This document shows positions 26,155 through 34,389 of a stretch of DNA of 61,353 nucleotides, piece by piece. Location: NCBI GenBank assembly GCA_017694885.1, contig JADIMH010000011.1, positions 1 to 61,353 of the forward strand. The letters run 5' to 3'. The stretch is from Candidatus Cryptobacteroides faecipullorum. GTDB lineage: Bacteria; Bacteroidota; Bacteroidia; Bacteroidales; UBA932. The translations under genes were made by a program, and so were the position numbers. Within the stretch, counting starts at the first letter, position 1, and each line of letters opens with the position of its first letter. Below the pieces are notes generated by a model. The model saw only the letters and a list, made by a program, of their open reading frames with translations, did no database searches and was not told where the DNA came from.

Positions 26155-27495
26155 TTACATTCCGGAACGTCCTTTCAGGCGACCGGTCTTCATCAGTCCG
26201 TCATAGTGACGCATCAGCAGATGGCTTTCGATCTGCTGGAGAGTATCAAGCACCACTCCGACAAGAATCAGGAGAGAAGTTCCTCCGTAGAAGCTTGCGA
26301 ACTGGTTGTTCACGCCAAGCAGCATTGCAAATGCCGGCAGGATGGCGATCAGACCAAGGAAGATAGATCCTGGAAGCGTAACTCTCGACATAATGGTATC
26401 GAGGTATTCGACAGTCTTCTTTCCTGGTTTTACTCCTGGGATAAAGCCTCCGTTCTTCTTCATGTCTTCAGCCATCATTGTAGGATTTACGGTAACGGCA
26501 GTATAGAAGAATGTGAAAATCACGACGAAGAAGAAGAATACGAAGTTGTACCAGAATCCGGTATAGTTGCTCATCGTTGCCGCAAATCCCCTGGTAGCCT
26601 CAAAGTTGGAGAAAATCAGAGGGAAAAGCATAAGAGCCTGGGCAAAGATGATAGGCATCACTCCGGCAGCATTGATCTTCATAGGAATATACTGACGGAC
26701 ACCGCCGTACTGCTTGTTGCCAACTACCCTCTTCGCATACTGCACAGGCACTTTTCTGACACCCTGCACGAGAGCGATTGCCGCAACGAACACAAAGAAA
26801 AGGATTATCAGCTCGACAACCAGCATCAGAGGACCTCCGGTTACGGTAGATCCGACTTTCTCGCCGACCTCGGCAACAAGGGCATAAGGCAGACGTGCGA
26901 TGATACCGACCATGATTATGAGCGAGATTCCGTTTCCTATACCACGATCAGTGATACGCTCGCCGAGCCACATCACGAACATCGTTCCGCCGATAAGGAT
27001 GACGGTAGATACGAGGTTGAACATGAATGAGCTCCATCCGAGCCTGTAGATGGCGATGAAAGCCTCTTCAGGAATCTGGTTGTGCAGGGCAGCCATGTAT
27101 GCAGGCCCCTGGATGCACAGGATGACGATGGTCAGATATCTTGTGAGCTGATTCATCTTCCGGCGGCCGCTCTCACCCTCCATCTGGAGTTTCTTGAAGT
27201 AAGGGACGAACACACCGAGAAGCTGGATAACGATCGATGCCGAGATATAAGGCATCACTCCCAAGGCAAAGATAGAAGCGTTACCGAACGCTCCACCGGA
27301 GAACATGTTCAGCAGGCCGACAAGACCTTCCTGGGAAAAATCCTGCATGTTCGCAATCATGGTAGAGTCTATACCCGGGAGCACAATGAAACTTCCGAGA
27401 CGGTACACGAGCAGCAAAAGAAGGGTATACACGATTCTTTTGCGCAGCTCTTCTATCTTGAAGATATTCTTGATAGTCTGGATAAGTCTCTTCAT
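26155..27495 (-). CDS. secY: Preprotein translocase subunit SecY
   Basis: The channel subunit of the Sec translocon, 446 residues with ten predicted membrane helices. Signatures include the plug-domain region LGSFIVLPGIDSTMI, GIGNGISLIIMVGI, and the cytoplasmic loop IPMKINAAGVMPIIFAQAL. The C-terminal tail ends LLMRHYDGLMKTGRLKGRSG, the form seen in Bacteroidota. It lies 2 bp after rplO, so coupled translation is likely, and 23 bp before the map ATG. Confidence 0.97.
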   Translation of the reverse strand: MKRLIQTIKNIFKIEELRKRIVYTLLLLLVYRLGSFIVLPGIDSTMIANMQDFSQEGLVGLLNMFSGGAFGNASIFALGVMPYISASIVIQLLGVFVPYFKKLQMEGESGRRKMNQLTRYLTIVILCIQGPAYMAALHNQIPEEAFIAIYRLGWSSFMFNLVSTVILIGGTMFVMWLGERITDRGIGNGISLIIMVGIIARLPYALVAEVGEKVGSTVTGGPLMLVVELIILFFVFVAAIALVQGVRKVPVQYAKRVVGNKQYGGVRQYIPMKINAAGVMPIIFAQALMLFPLIFSNFEATRGFAATMSNYTGFWYNFVFFFFVVIFTFFYTAVTVNPTMMAEDMKKNGGFIPGVKPGKKTVEYLDTIMSRVTLPGSIFLGLIAILPAFAMLLGVNNQFASFYGGTSLLILVGVVLDTLQQIESHLLMRHYDGLMKTGRLKGRSGM

Positions 27496-27497
27496 CG

Positions 27498-27947
27498 CTA
27501 TTCGATTACAGTTACTTTGCCACCGGCAGCCTCGATCTTAGCAACAGCTGATTTGGAAAATGCATTTGCAGATACCTCGAGCTTTGCAGTAAGTTCCCCG
27601 TTACCGAGAATCTTCACGAGCTGGCTTTTTGAAAGGTATCCTGCGGACTTCAATGCTTCGATATCGATGACTGTAGTTCCGAGCTTTTCTGAAATAGCCT
27701 GAAGAACAGCGACATTGATTCCTTTATATTCTACCCTGTTACGGTTTTTGAAGCCGAACTTAGGCAGACGTCTCTGGATAGGCATCTGGCCGCCTTCAAA
27801 TCCGATCTTGCGGGAATATCCGGAACGGGCCTGGGCTCCTTTGTGTCCACGGGTAGATGTACCACCGTGTCCGGAACCTTCACCGCGACCGATTCTTTTC
27901 TCTCTTTTGGTTGAACCCTGAGCAGGTTTAAGTTCATGTAATTTCAT
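27498..27947 (-). CDS. rplO: Large ribosomal subunit protein uL15
   Basis: 50S assembly protein, 149 residues. The Gly-rich N-terminus RIGRGEGSGHGGTSTRGHKG and GFEGGQMPIQRRLPKFGF are diagnostic. The C-terminal globular part ends in VEVSANAFSKSAVAKIEAAG-type sequence. It lies between rpmD and secY. Confidence 0.97.
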   Translation of the reverse strand: MKLHELKPAQGSTKREKRIGRGEGSGHGGTSTRGHKGAQARSGYSRKIGFEGGQMPIQRRLPKFGFKNRNRVEYKGINVAVLQAISEKLGTTVIDIEALKSAGYLSKSQLVKILGNGELTAKLEVSANAFSKSAVAKIEAAGGKVTVIE

Positions 27948-27964
27948 CTCTCGATCCTCCCTAA

Positions 27965-28144
27965 TTAAATTTCCTCTACTTTAACAAGGTGAAGAACTTT
28001 TTCAACCATGCCCTTTGACACCGGGTTCAGCTCCACCTCTACTGTCTGGTGTAATCTGTGAATGCCGAGAGACTGAAGATTGGCAATCTGCCTCTTTGTC
28101 GCTCCATTCTTGCTTTTGATCTGGGTTATCCTAAGTTTTGCCAT
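27965..28144 (-). CDS. rpmD: Large ribosomal subunit protein uL30
   Basis: A 59-residue 50S protein read directly from the sequence. It starts MAKLRITQIKSKNGATKRQI and has the conserved LQSLGIHRLHQTVE segment. It fills the gap between rpsE (13 bp) and rplO (17 bp), its normal place. Confidence 0.95.
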   Translation of the reverse strand: MAKLRITQIKSKNGATKRQIANLQSLGIHRLHQTVEVELNPVSKGMVEKVLHLVKVEEI

Positions 28145-28157
28145 GTCTTCTTCCTCC

Positions 28158-28676
28158 TTAACCGTTAAATACTCTGCTCATAGGAATACCGCGGAGTCCG
28201 GCAACAGTATATGCATCTCTCATTTCCACGAGGGCTGCAACAGTCGCTTTCACCAGGTTGTGAGGGTTCGATGAACCTTTTGATTTTGCAAGCACGTTCT
28301 GTACTCCGACAGACTCGAATACTGCACGCATAGCACCGCCGGCCTTTACTCCGGTACCAGGTGCCGCAGGTTTCATGAATACTCTCGCTCCACCGAACTT
28401 GGCTTCCTGCTCATGAGGGATGGTCTTGTTGAGGACAGGAACCTTTACAAGGTTCTTCTTGGCATCCTCGATCCCTTTTGAGATTGCAGTAGTGACTTCG
28501 TTGGCTTTTCCAAGACCATAGCCTACAACGCCGTTCTCGTCACCGACTACAACAATGGCAGCAAAGCTGAAGTGACGACCACCCTTAGTGACCTTTGTCA
28601 CTCTCTGGATGGCTACAAGTCTATCTTTCAATTCAAGATCAGAAACTTTTACTCTTTTAACATTTGTATTTGCCAT
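28158..28676 (-). CDS. rpsE: Small ribosomal subunit protein uS5
   Basis: 30S fidelity protein, 172 residues. It shows the double-stranded RNA-binding fold with [20 protein letters not shown] and [19 protein letters not shown], then the C-terminal [20 protein letters not shown]. It lies between rplR and rpmD. Positions where spectinomycin resistance changes occur were not evaluated. Confidence 0.97.
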   Translation of the reverse strand: MANTNVKRVKVSDLELKDRLVAIQRVTKVTKGGRHFSFAAIVVVGDENGVVGYGLGKANEVTTAISKGIEDAKKNLVKVPVLNKTIPHEQEAKFGGARVFMKPAAPGTGVKAGGAMRAVFESVGVQNVLAKSKGSSNPHNLVKATVAALVEMRDAYTVAGLRGIPMSRVFNG

Positions 28677-28686
28677 AGTCTTATTT

Positions 28687-29049
28687 TTAGAAAATCAGGC
28701 CGCCTTCACGGGCAGCATCTGCCAAACTTTTAACTCTTCCATGATAAAGGTAACCTCCACGGTCAAATGCGATGGTAGTGATACCTTTGGCGATTGCACG
28801 CTCTGCAATGGCTTTTCCTACGATAGCTGCAGCCTCGATTCCGGATTTGCCTTTGCATGCAGCGGCAAGTTCCTTGTCATTCGATGCGGCAGCAGCAAGT
28901 GTAACAGCCTTGACATCATCGATAACCTGCACGTAAATCTGCTTGTTGCTTCTGAAGACAACCATTCTCGGCCTTTCAGCTGTACCATTGACAACCTTGC
29001 GGATACGGTAGTGAATCCTTTTTCTTCTTTCAATTTTATTCAATGCCAT
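28687..29049 (-). CDS. rplR: Large ribosomal subunit protein uL18
   Basis: 5S rRNA-binding protein, 120 residues. It shows [20 protein letters not shown] near the start and [20 protein letters not shown] at the end, both canonical. It lies between rplF and rpsE. Confidence 0.97.
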   Translation of the reverse strand: MALNKIERRKRIHYRIRKVVNGTAERPRMVVFRSNKQIYVQVIDDVKAVTLAAAASNDKELAAACKGKSGIEAAAIVGKAIAERAIAKGITTIAFDRGGYLYHGRVKSLADAAREGGLIF

Positions 29050-29065
29050 GATTTATCCTCCCGAT

Positions 29066-29626
29066 TTATTTAGCACCAGCTGACTTACCGGCTTTACGAC
29101 GGAGCTGCTCTCCGACAAACTTGATACCTTTACCCTTATATGGCTCAGGCTTACGCAGTGAACGTATCTTTGCAGCCACCTGGCCTATGAGCTGCTTGTC
29201 TGCACTCTTGAGCACCAGGATAGGGTTAGCTCCTTTTTTCACAGGCTCTGCCTCAGCCGAAACCTCTTTAGGAAGCATGAGATGTATGTCATGAGAATAT
29301 CCGAGAGAAAACTCGAGGATCTGACCTTTGACATCTACACGGTAACCCACGCCGACAAGCTCCTGCTTGATTGTGTAGCCCTCGGATACGCCGACAACCA
29401 TGTTGTGGACAAGGGCACGGTAAAGACCATGCATAGAACGGTGTCTCGGCTGGTCAGTCGGACGGGTCAACTTAACTTCATTTCCCTCTACGGTCACAGT
29501 AATATCCGGGTCTACTTTCTGACTCAGCTCGCCGAGAGGTCCTTTAACCTTTACTACGTTGCCAGGAAGAACCTCAACGGTTACCTTGGCAGGAAGGTGT
29601 ACAGGCAATTTACCAATTCTTGACAT
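29066..29626 (-). CDS. rplF: Large ribosomal subunit protein uL6
   Basis: 50S protein near the factor-binding site, 186 residues. It starts MSRIGKLPVHLPAKVTVEV and ends with the conserved RKPEPYKGKGIKFVGEQLRR segment followed by KAGKSAGAK. It shows the duplicated L6 domain order and lies between rpsH and rplR. Confidence 0.97.
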   Translation of the reverse strand: MSRIGKLPVHLPAKVTVEVLPGNVVKVKGPLGELSQKVDPDITVTVEGNEVKLTRPTDQPRHRSMHGLYRALVHNMVVGVSEGYTIKQELVGVGYRVDVKGQILEFSLGYSHDIHLMLPKEVSAEAEPVKKGANPILVLKSADKQLIGQVAAKIRSLRKPEPYKGKGIKFVGEQLRRKAGKSAGAK

Positions 29627-29644
29627 TATTCGTTTCCTTTTAGA

Positions 29645-30040
29645 TTAATATACATAACATATAACCTCACCGCCGACATTGAGAGTCTTGGCCTCTTTGT
29701 CCGTGATCACGCCCTTGGATGTAGACAGGATAGCGATTCCGAGTCCGTTCAGGACACGCGGCATGTTCTCTACATCGGTATACTTGCGCAGACCCGGTTT
29801 GGACACGCGGAAAATCTTCTTGATTGCTGCGGTCTTGGTCTGAGGGTGATACTTCAGCGCAATCTTGATAGTGTTGAAAGGCTGGCCTTCAACGATCTTG
29901 TAGCTGAGGATGTATCCTTTCTCGCAAAGGATCTTTGTAATAGCTACCTTCATCTTTGAAGAAGGGATCTCGACAATCTTCTTACCCGCAAGATAAGCGT
30001 TGCGGATGCGTGTGAGATAATCTGCAATTGGATCAGTCAT
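29645..30040 (-). CDS. rpsH: Small ribosomal subunit protein uS8
   Basis: 16S rRNA helix-21-binding protein, 131 residues. It starts MTDPIADYLTRIRNAYLAGK and ends GLGIAILSTSKGVITDKEAK-like, then GGEVICYVY. In many bacteria S8 is the autoregulator of the spc genes. An unusually long 90-bp spacer separates it from rpsN upstream and may hold a control site. Confidence 0.97.
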   Translation of the reverse strand: MTDPIADYLTRIRNAYLAGKKIVEIPSSKMKVAITKILCEKGYILSYKIVEGQPFNTIKIALKYHPQTKTAAIKKIFRVSKPGLRKYTDVENMPRVLNGLGIAILSTSKGVITDKEAKTLNVGGEVICYVY

Positions 30041-30130
30041 TTTTCTTTTGTTTTAATAGAAACCGGCGCCATGTCCAGACGCCCGATATCCAAATTGAAC
30101 TTAAATATAATAAACGTGTTATATGCTATA
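30041..30130 (-). other. 90-bp non-coding spacer between rpsN and rpsH
   Basis: Other spacers in this operon are between -1 and about 37 bp. Read on the minus strand it is AT-rich with one GC-rich block (CGGGCGTCTGGACATGGCGCC) near the rpsH end that can form a short hairpin. No ORF was found. It could carry an autoregulatory site, which is inference only. Confidence 0.4.
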
Positions 30131-30400
30131 TTACCAGCTTGCTTTCTTTACGCCCGGGATAAGTCCGTTGCTTGCCATCTCACGGAACTGGATACGGCTG
30201 ATTCCGAAGAGTCTCATGTAACCCTTTGGACGTCCGGTGAGAGAGCAGCGGTTATGAAGACGGCAAGGGCTTGAATTCTTAGGGAGCTTGTCAAGAGCCG
30301 CCCAGTCCCCGGCCTCTTTGAGGGCTTTCCTCTTCTCGGCGTATTTAGCAACTAATTTAGCGCGCTTTACTTCGCGGGCTTTCATTGATTCTTTTGCCAT
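30131..30400 (-). CDS. rpsN: Small ribosomal subunit protein uS14 (long, zinc-free form)
   Basis: 30S head protein of 89 residues, the long form. The conserved C-terminal part reads [20 protein letters not shown] then [18 protein letters not shown]. The two CxxC zinc pairs of the short form are absent. It lies between rplE and rpsH. Confidence 0.97.
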   Translation of the reverse strand: MAKESMKAREVKRAKLVAKYAEKRKALKEAGDWAALDKLPKNSSPCRLHNRCSLTGRPKGYMRLFGISRIQFREMASNGLIPGVKKASW

Positions 30401-30411
30401 TTTCCTGCGAT

Positions 30412-31011
30412 TTAGTTGTTATGTTTCTTGAAAGGCAGACCGAATTCACGAAGAAGGGCGTAAGCCTCTTCATCTGTACCCGCTGTCGTAACGAATGTTA
30501 TCTCCATACCGAGGATCTTGGTGATCTTGTCGATGTCGATTTCAGGGAAAATTATCTGCTCCTTGATACCGAGAGTATAGTTTCCTTTCCCGTCGAGTTT
30601 CTCCGAAATACCGTTGAAATCCCTGATACGCGGAAGAGAGATACGGATAAGTCTCTCGAGGAATTCGTACATCTTTGTCCCGCGGAGGGTAACTTTCACT
30701 CCGATAGGCATGCCTTTACGGAGCTTGAAGTTGGAAATATCTTTCCTTGAAGTAGTAGCGACCGCTTTCTGGCCTGCGATGGCTGACAGCTCCTGCTGTG
30801 CGACTTCTACGAGTTTCTTGTCGCCGGTAGCATCTCCGATACCCTGATTGATAGTGATCTTTACAAGCTTCGGAACCTGCATAACCGTAGAGTATGAGAA
30901 CTCCTTCACAAGCTTAGGAACGATCTCTTCCTTATATACTTTCTTAAGCGCAGGCACATACCCAGTAGGGAGAGCGGCCTGTGTTGCTGCTGTAGTAGTC
31001 TTCTTTGCCAT
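30412..31011 (-). CDS. rplE: Large ribosomal subunit protein uL5
   Basis: 5S rRNA-binding protein of the central protuberance, 199 residues. Canonical sequence starts at [16 protein letters not shown] and continues with [11 protein letters not shown] and [20 protein letters not shown]. An N-terminal extension of about 20 residues ([19 protein letters not shown]) precedes it. Its start overlaps the rplX stop by 1 bp. Confidence 0.97.
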   Translation of the reverse strand: MAKKTTTAATQAALPTGYVPALKKVYKEEIVPKLVKEFSYSTVMQVPKLVKITINQGIGDATGDKKLVEVAQQELSAIAGQKAVATTSRKDISNFKLRKGMPIGVKVTLRGTKMYEFLERLIRISLPRIRDFNGISEKLDGKGNYTLGIKEQIIFPEIDIDKITKILGMEITFVTTAGTDEEAYALLREFGLPFKKHNN

Positions 31012-31328
31012 TATTTAATCTCCTCTCCAGATTTTTTAGCATAACGGATCTTCTTGCCATCCACGAACTTGTGTCCGATTCTTGTAGGGCCGCCCTTAAC
31101 CGGATCTACAAGCTGGAGGTTAGAAACATGGATCCCAGCCTCTTGTTTAACAATACCGCCCTGAGGATGTTTCGGGCTTGGCTTCGTGTGCTTGCTTACC
31201 ATGTTGATTCCCTCAACGATAGCACGGTCCTTGTCTGTGATGACCTCAAGCACCTTACCGGTCTTTCCCTTATCGTTACCGGCATTCACATAAACGGTGT
31301 CACCTTTCTTTATATGGAACTTTTTCAT
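31011..31328 (-). CDS. rplX: Large ribosomal subunit protein uL24
   Basis: 50S assembly initiator, 105 residues. The KOW motif is visible as [20 protein letters not shown], followed by [14 protein letters not shown]. It overlaps rplE by one base and follows rplN by 12 bp. Confidence 0.97.
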   Translation of the reverse strand: MKKFHIKKGDTVYVNAGNDKGKTGKVLEVITDKDRAIVEGINMVSKHTKPSPKHPQGGIVKQEAGIHVSNLQLVDPVKGGPTRIGHKFVDGKKIRYAKKSGEEIK

Positions 31329-31340
31329 GATTTCTAAAAA

Positions 31341-31706
31341 TTAAAGGACCTCCGGTGCCAGTGATACGATTTTCATATAATTCTCACGCAGTTCCCTTGC
31401 AACCGGTCCGAAGATACGTGTCCCGCGAACTTCGCCGGCGTTGTTGAGGAGAACGCATGCGTTATCGTCAAAACGGATATAAGATCCGTCCGCCCTGCGG
31501 ATTTCTTTCTTTGTGCGCACTACAACAGCCTTGGATACTGAGCCCTTCTTGGCATCACCACCAGGGATTGCGCTCTTTACTGCTACGACAATCTTGTCGC
31601 CCACTCTCGCATAACGGCGGCGGGTACCACCCAGGACGCGGATACAAAGCACTTCCTTCGCTCCGCTGTTGTCTGCCACCTGTAAACGTGTTTCCTGCTG
31701 TATCAT
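31341..31706 (-). CDS. rplN: Large ribosomal subunit protein uL14
   Basis: 50S interface protein, 121 residues. It starts [20 protein letters not shown] and ends [20 protein letters not shown] then VL. All hallmark segments ([19 protein letters not shown]) are intact. It lies 3 bp after rpsQ. Confidence 0.97.
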   Translation of the reverse strand: MIQQETRLQVADNSGAKEVLCIRVLGGTRRRYARVGDKIVVAVKSAIPGGDAKKGSVSKAVVVRTKKEIRRADGSYIRFDDNACVLLNNAGEVRGTRIFGPVARELRENYMKIVSLAPEVL

Positions 31707-31709
31707 AGC

Positions 31710-31964
31710 TTATTTAACTTTTTCTACGATTTGTACTAATCTCCATCTCTTTGTCTTGCTCAAAGGACGGGTCTCCATAATAAGGACTCTGTCGCCCTCG
31801 CTGCACTCGTTTTTCTCATCGTGAGCGACAAACTTCTTGGTCTTTTTAACGAATTTCCCGTATATAGGGTGTTTTTCCTTCGTTGCGACTGCAACTACGA
31901 CAGACTTGTCCATCTTGTTGCTGACCACTACGCCTATTCTTTCCTTACGAAGATTTCTTTCCAT
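31710..31964 (-). CDS. rpsQ: Small ribosomal subunit protein uS17
   Basis: Primary 16S rRNA-binding protein, 84 residues, OB-fold. It shows [20 protein letters not shown] and the C-terminal [20 protein letters not shown]. It lies between rpmC (12 bp) and rplN (3 bp). Confidence 0.97.
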   Translation of the reverse strand: MERNLRKERIGVVVSNKMDKSVVVAVATKEKHPIYGKFVKKTKKFVAHDEKNECSEGDRVLIMETRPLSKTKRWRLVQIVEKVK

Positions 31965-31976
31965 CGGATTCGAATT

Positions 31977-32171
31977 TTAGTTCTGTTTTTCTTTCTCTGC
32001 AAGGATAGTCATCATGCGGGCGATGTCCTTTCTTGCTTTCCTGATCTTTGACGTATCCTCTAATGGAGAGATAGCGTGGTTTATCTTCATTGTATCGAGA
32101 TTGGCTTTCTCAGCTTCGATACGCTCGCGCAGATCACCTATTGACATTTCGCGTACTTCAGATGCTTTCAT
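31977..32171 (-). CDS. rpmC: Large ribosomal subunit protein uL29
   Basis: A 64-residue two-helix 50S protein at the tunnel exit and trigger factor dock. It starts MKASEVREMSIGDLRERIEA and shows the KINHAISPLEDTSKIRKARK segment. It lies between rplP (17 bp) and rpsQ. Confidence 0.96.
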   Translation of the reverse strand: MKASEVREMSIGDLRERIEAEKANLDTMKINHAISPLEDTSKIRKARKDIARMMTILAEKEKQN

Positions 32172-32188
32172 TTCTTTTCTCCATTAAA

Positions 32189-32608
32189 TTATTCGACATA
32201 ATCTCTGCGCACCACGAATTTGGTGGTCACCGGAAGTTTCTGTGCGCCAAGACGGAGCGCTTCTTTAGCGATCTCCATAGGAACGCCCTCAGCCTCGATA
32301 AGGATACGACCCGGGGTTACAGGGCAAACGAATCCCTCAGGATTACCCTTACCTTTACCCATACGCACTTCAGCAGGCTTCTTGGTATAAGGCTTGTCAG
32401 GGAAAATTCTGATCCAGATCTTACCTTCACGCTTCATGTAACGGACAACTGCCTGACGGGCGGCCTCTATCTGGCTACCCGTAAGCCAACAATTTTCCAA
32501 GGTCTTGATACCGAAAGAACCGAACGCAAGCTGGTTGCCCCTCTGGGCAAGCCCTTTCATGCGGCCTTTCTGCTGCCTTCTAAATTTTGTTTTCTTTGGT
32601 TGTAACAT
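32189..32608 (-). CDS. rplP: Large ribosomal subunit protein uL16
   Basis: 50S protein near the peptidyl-transferase centre, 139 residues. It starts [20 protein letters not shown] and contains GRGKGNPEG-like sequence ([19 protein letters not shown]). In most bacteria rpsC lies directly upstream. Here rplP is the first gene of the transcript, preceded by its own promoter (32700-32729) and a leader of about 85 nt. rpsC is found only at 58968-59723. Confidence 0.97.
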   Translation of the reverse strand: MLQPKKTKFRRQQKGRMKGLAQRGNQLAFGSFGIKTLENCWLTGSQIEAARQAVVRYMKREGKIWIRIFPDKPYTKKPAEVRMGKGKGNPEGFVCPVTPGRILIEAEGVPMEIAKEALRLGAQKLPVTTKFVVRRDYVE

Positions 32609-32693
32609 TGTTCTATTACTTTAAATAAAATATTTCCGTTTTCCCTTAACACATTGAGTCTCAGCTGGTTGGGCGGACTTTTCCTCAAATAAG
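32609..32693 (-). other. 5' leader of the relocated rplP-rplQ operon
   Basis: About 85 nt between the predicted transcription start and the rplP ATG. It contains GGAAAAGTCCGCCCAACCAG and AAGGGAAAACGG stretches, but no ORF or clear strong hairpin. It may hold a control site acquired or retained when the operon was split. The remaining bases up to 32882 show no gene. Confidence 0.45.
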
Positions 32694-32699
32694 GGACTG

Positions 32700-32729
32700 C
32701 AAAGATAGTAAAAATATCGCAAATGCAAA
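32700..32729 (-). promoter_or_regulatory. Promoter of the rplP-rplQ operon
   Basis: On the minus strand TTTG (plus 32726-32729), 18 bp, TATCTTTG (plus 32700-32707), then GCAGTCCC. This is a close match to the Bacteroidota primary sigma consensus, placed 92 bp upstream of rplP. A promoter here explains how the downstream ribosomal genes are expressed without rpsC upstream. Confidence 0.85.
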
Positions 32730-32882
32730 TAAATTTTGAAAAAAATCCAAACTTTTACGACCAATATTTTCAATAGCTAAATACAGTAATTTCACCAAGT
32801 TATGAAAGGTAATAAAAAATAATTCCGCCAGTTTTCGACCACCTGTACCAAGCTTATGCCGGCATATATCCGCGGCAGGTAA

Positions 32883-32913
32883 TTTGCCTTTGAAAATAAA
32901 TCATGTATTTTTG
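32883..32913 (+). promoter_or_regulatory. Promoter of the DUF4294 gene
   Basis: TTTG (32883-32886), 19 bp, TATTTTTG (32906-32913): an almost ideal promoter. It overlaps an in-frame ATG at 32903, which therefore cannot be the translation start; the ATG at 32927 is about 7 nt after the expected mRNA start. Confidence 0.75.
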
Positions 32914-32926
32914 TCGGCTCAGGCTT

Positions 32927-33688
32927 ATGGATATGATTTCGGAAAAACTTCCCGGTCCATTACGGATTGCGGCATCGGCGGCGCTGCTGATGCTTCTTTT
33001 CTCCGTGCAGTGCTTCTCGCAGAAAAGGGAGAAGATCAGCCTTGAAGAATGGAAATCCGGAATGGAACAGTTGCAGAAAAACACGGACAGCGGCAGTTCC
33101 GGCGAAGGGGAATATCTCCAGTACATAATAGACAACGGGGATACCGTCTATGTTGACAACCTTCCGGCGGCACATGTCTACCAGAGACTTCCACGCCAGA
33201 AAGGCAGGGAATGGAGACAGTACTACAGGCTGGTGCACAATTTCAGCAAGGTTTATCCCTACGCGCTGGTAGCAAGACATCTGGTAGAAGAGGTCGACAG
33301 CACCATCGTCGCAGACAACCTGAAAAGGGGAAAACGCGAAAAATACATCAGCCGGATGCAGAAGGAACTGTTCGAGGTGTTCGAACAGCCGATGCGGAAT
33401 CTTACGGTAAGCCAGGGAGCACTGCTGATGCGGCTCATAGACAGGGAAGTGGGGAAATCCTCATTCAATATAATCAAAGACTACAAAAACGGCATGGCCG
33501 CCGGTTTCTGGCAGGGCATAGCAAAACTTTTCGGCACGGATCTCAAGAAACCCTACGACCCCGAAGGAGAGGACAAGCCGACTGAAGAACTGGTACAGAA
33601 ATGGGAATCAGGTGAATTCGAGGGGCTTTACTTCTCGCTGTTCTGGCAGTATCCTCCTACTGTCGAAATACCGTCGAAGTACAGATAA
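32927..33688 (+). CDS. DUF4294-domain exported protein
   Basis: A protein of 253 residues with an N-terminal hydrophobic signal (LRIAASAALLMLLFSVQCF). The rest matches the DUF4294 pattern common in Bacteroidota: DNGDTVYVDNLPAAHVYQRL, WRQYYRLVHNFSKVYPYALV, then the KREKYISRMQKELFEVFEQP and QGALLMRLIDREVGKSSFNI segments. Function is unknown; it is probably periplasmic. The start at 32927 (or 32933) is preferred because the upstream ATG lies inside the promoter. Its last 61 bp overlap, tail to tail, the end of the lpxH-like gene, an unusually deep convergent overlap. Confidence 0.85.
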   Translation: MDMISEKLPGPLRIAASAALLMLLFSVQCFSQKREKISLEEWKSGMEQLQKNTDSGSSGEGEYLQYIIDNGDTVYVDNLPAAHVYQRLPRQKGREWRQYYRLVHNFSKVYPYALVARHLVEEVDSTIVADNLKRGKREKYISRMQKELFEVFEQPMRNLTVSQGALLMRLIDREVGKSSFNIIKDYKNGMAAGFWQGIAKLFGTDLKKPYDPEGEDKPTEELVQKWESGEFEGLYFSLFWQYPPTVEIPSKYR

Positions 33689-34380
33689 GGCGAACCGTCG
33701 ATCCAGTCTTTCAATACAATAAGCTCGGCTCCCGTAGGAAGCGCCATCCTCACATCCGCGTGATAATGCCCGAAAACGAAATAATCCACGTGCCGACGCG
33801 AAGAGAATTCCAGGGCGAACCTATACAGCGGCTCCTTCTCCCCTTTGAAAACGTATTCCTCATGACGGGCCAGACGGTTGTTCTTCGACCATCCTTTTCC
33901 CAAACGGAAGGCCAGCCACGGATGCAGCATACTGAAAAGCCGCTGCAGGACACGGTTATGGAATACCCCGCGCAGGAACATATAGCCTTTCGGGACCGGA
34001 CCGAGCCCGTCCCCGTGCCCCAGACAGAAGACCTTATCCTTTATCCGCACCAGTGCCGGCTGGACAAGGCGGACCATCCCGAGCTCCTCAAAATAGCCGT
34101 AGGTCCAGACATCATGGTTCCCCTGAAAGAAATACACCCTGACGCCGGCGTCCATAAGATCCATCAGGGAAGAAAAAACCCTGACATACCCTTTAGGCAC
34201 AACATCCCGGTATTCATACCAGAAATCCCATATGTCGCCCAACAGATACAGAGCCTCCGTATCTTCAGCAGGGATAGTCTTCAGAAAATGCACGAATCTC
34301 GCCTCCCTGTCACCTGGATCGGCCACATCGAGCCCCAGGTGCACATCGGAGACGAAATAAGTGAACTTCCTGTCTTTCAT
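33628..34380 (-). CDS. lpxH: UDP-2,3-diacylglucosamine diphosphatase (LpxH-like)
   Basis: A 250-residue calcineurin-like phosphoesterase. In the lipid A pathway LpxH hydrolyses UDP-2,3-diacylglucosamine to lipid X at the inner membrane. The metal-binding motif series is complete: SDVHLG, GDIWDFWYEY, GNHD, a His in GHGDG and a final GHYH. The DFW after GDI is typical of LpxH rather than general phosphodiesterases. The gene follows uppP by 9 bp on the same strand, so it belongs to the ftsX-DUF3098-uppP unit. Its 3' end overlaps the convergent DUF4294 gene by 61 bp. Confidence 0.85.
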   Translation of the reverse strand: MKDRKFTYFVSDVHLGLDVADPGDREARFVHFLKTIPAEDTEALYLLGDIWDFWYEYRDVVPKGYVRVFSSLMDLMDAGVRVYFFQGNHDVWTYGYFEELGMVRLVQPALVRIKDKVFCLGHGDGLGPVPKGYMFLRGVFHNRVLQRLFSMLHPWLAFRLGKGWSKNNRLARHEEYVFKGEKEPLYRFALEFSSRRHVDYFVFGHYHADVRMALPTGAELIVLKDWIDGSPYLYFDGISTVGGYCQNSEK

Positions 34381-34389
34381 GACAACGTG

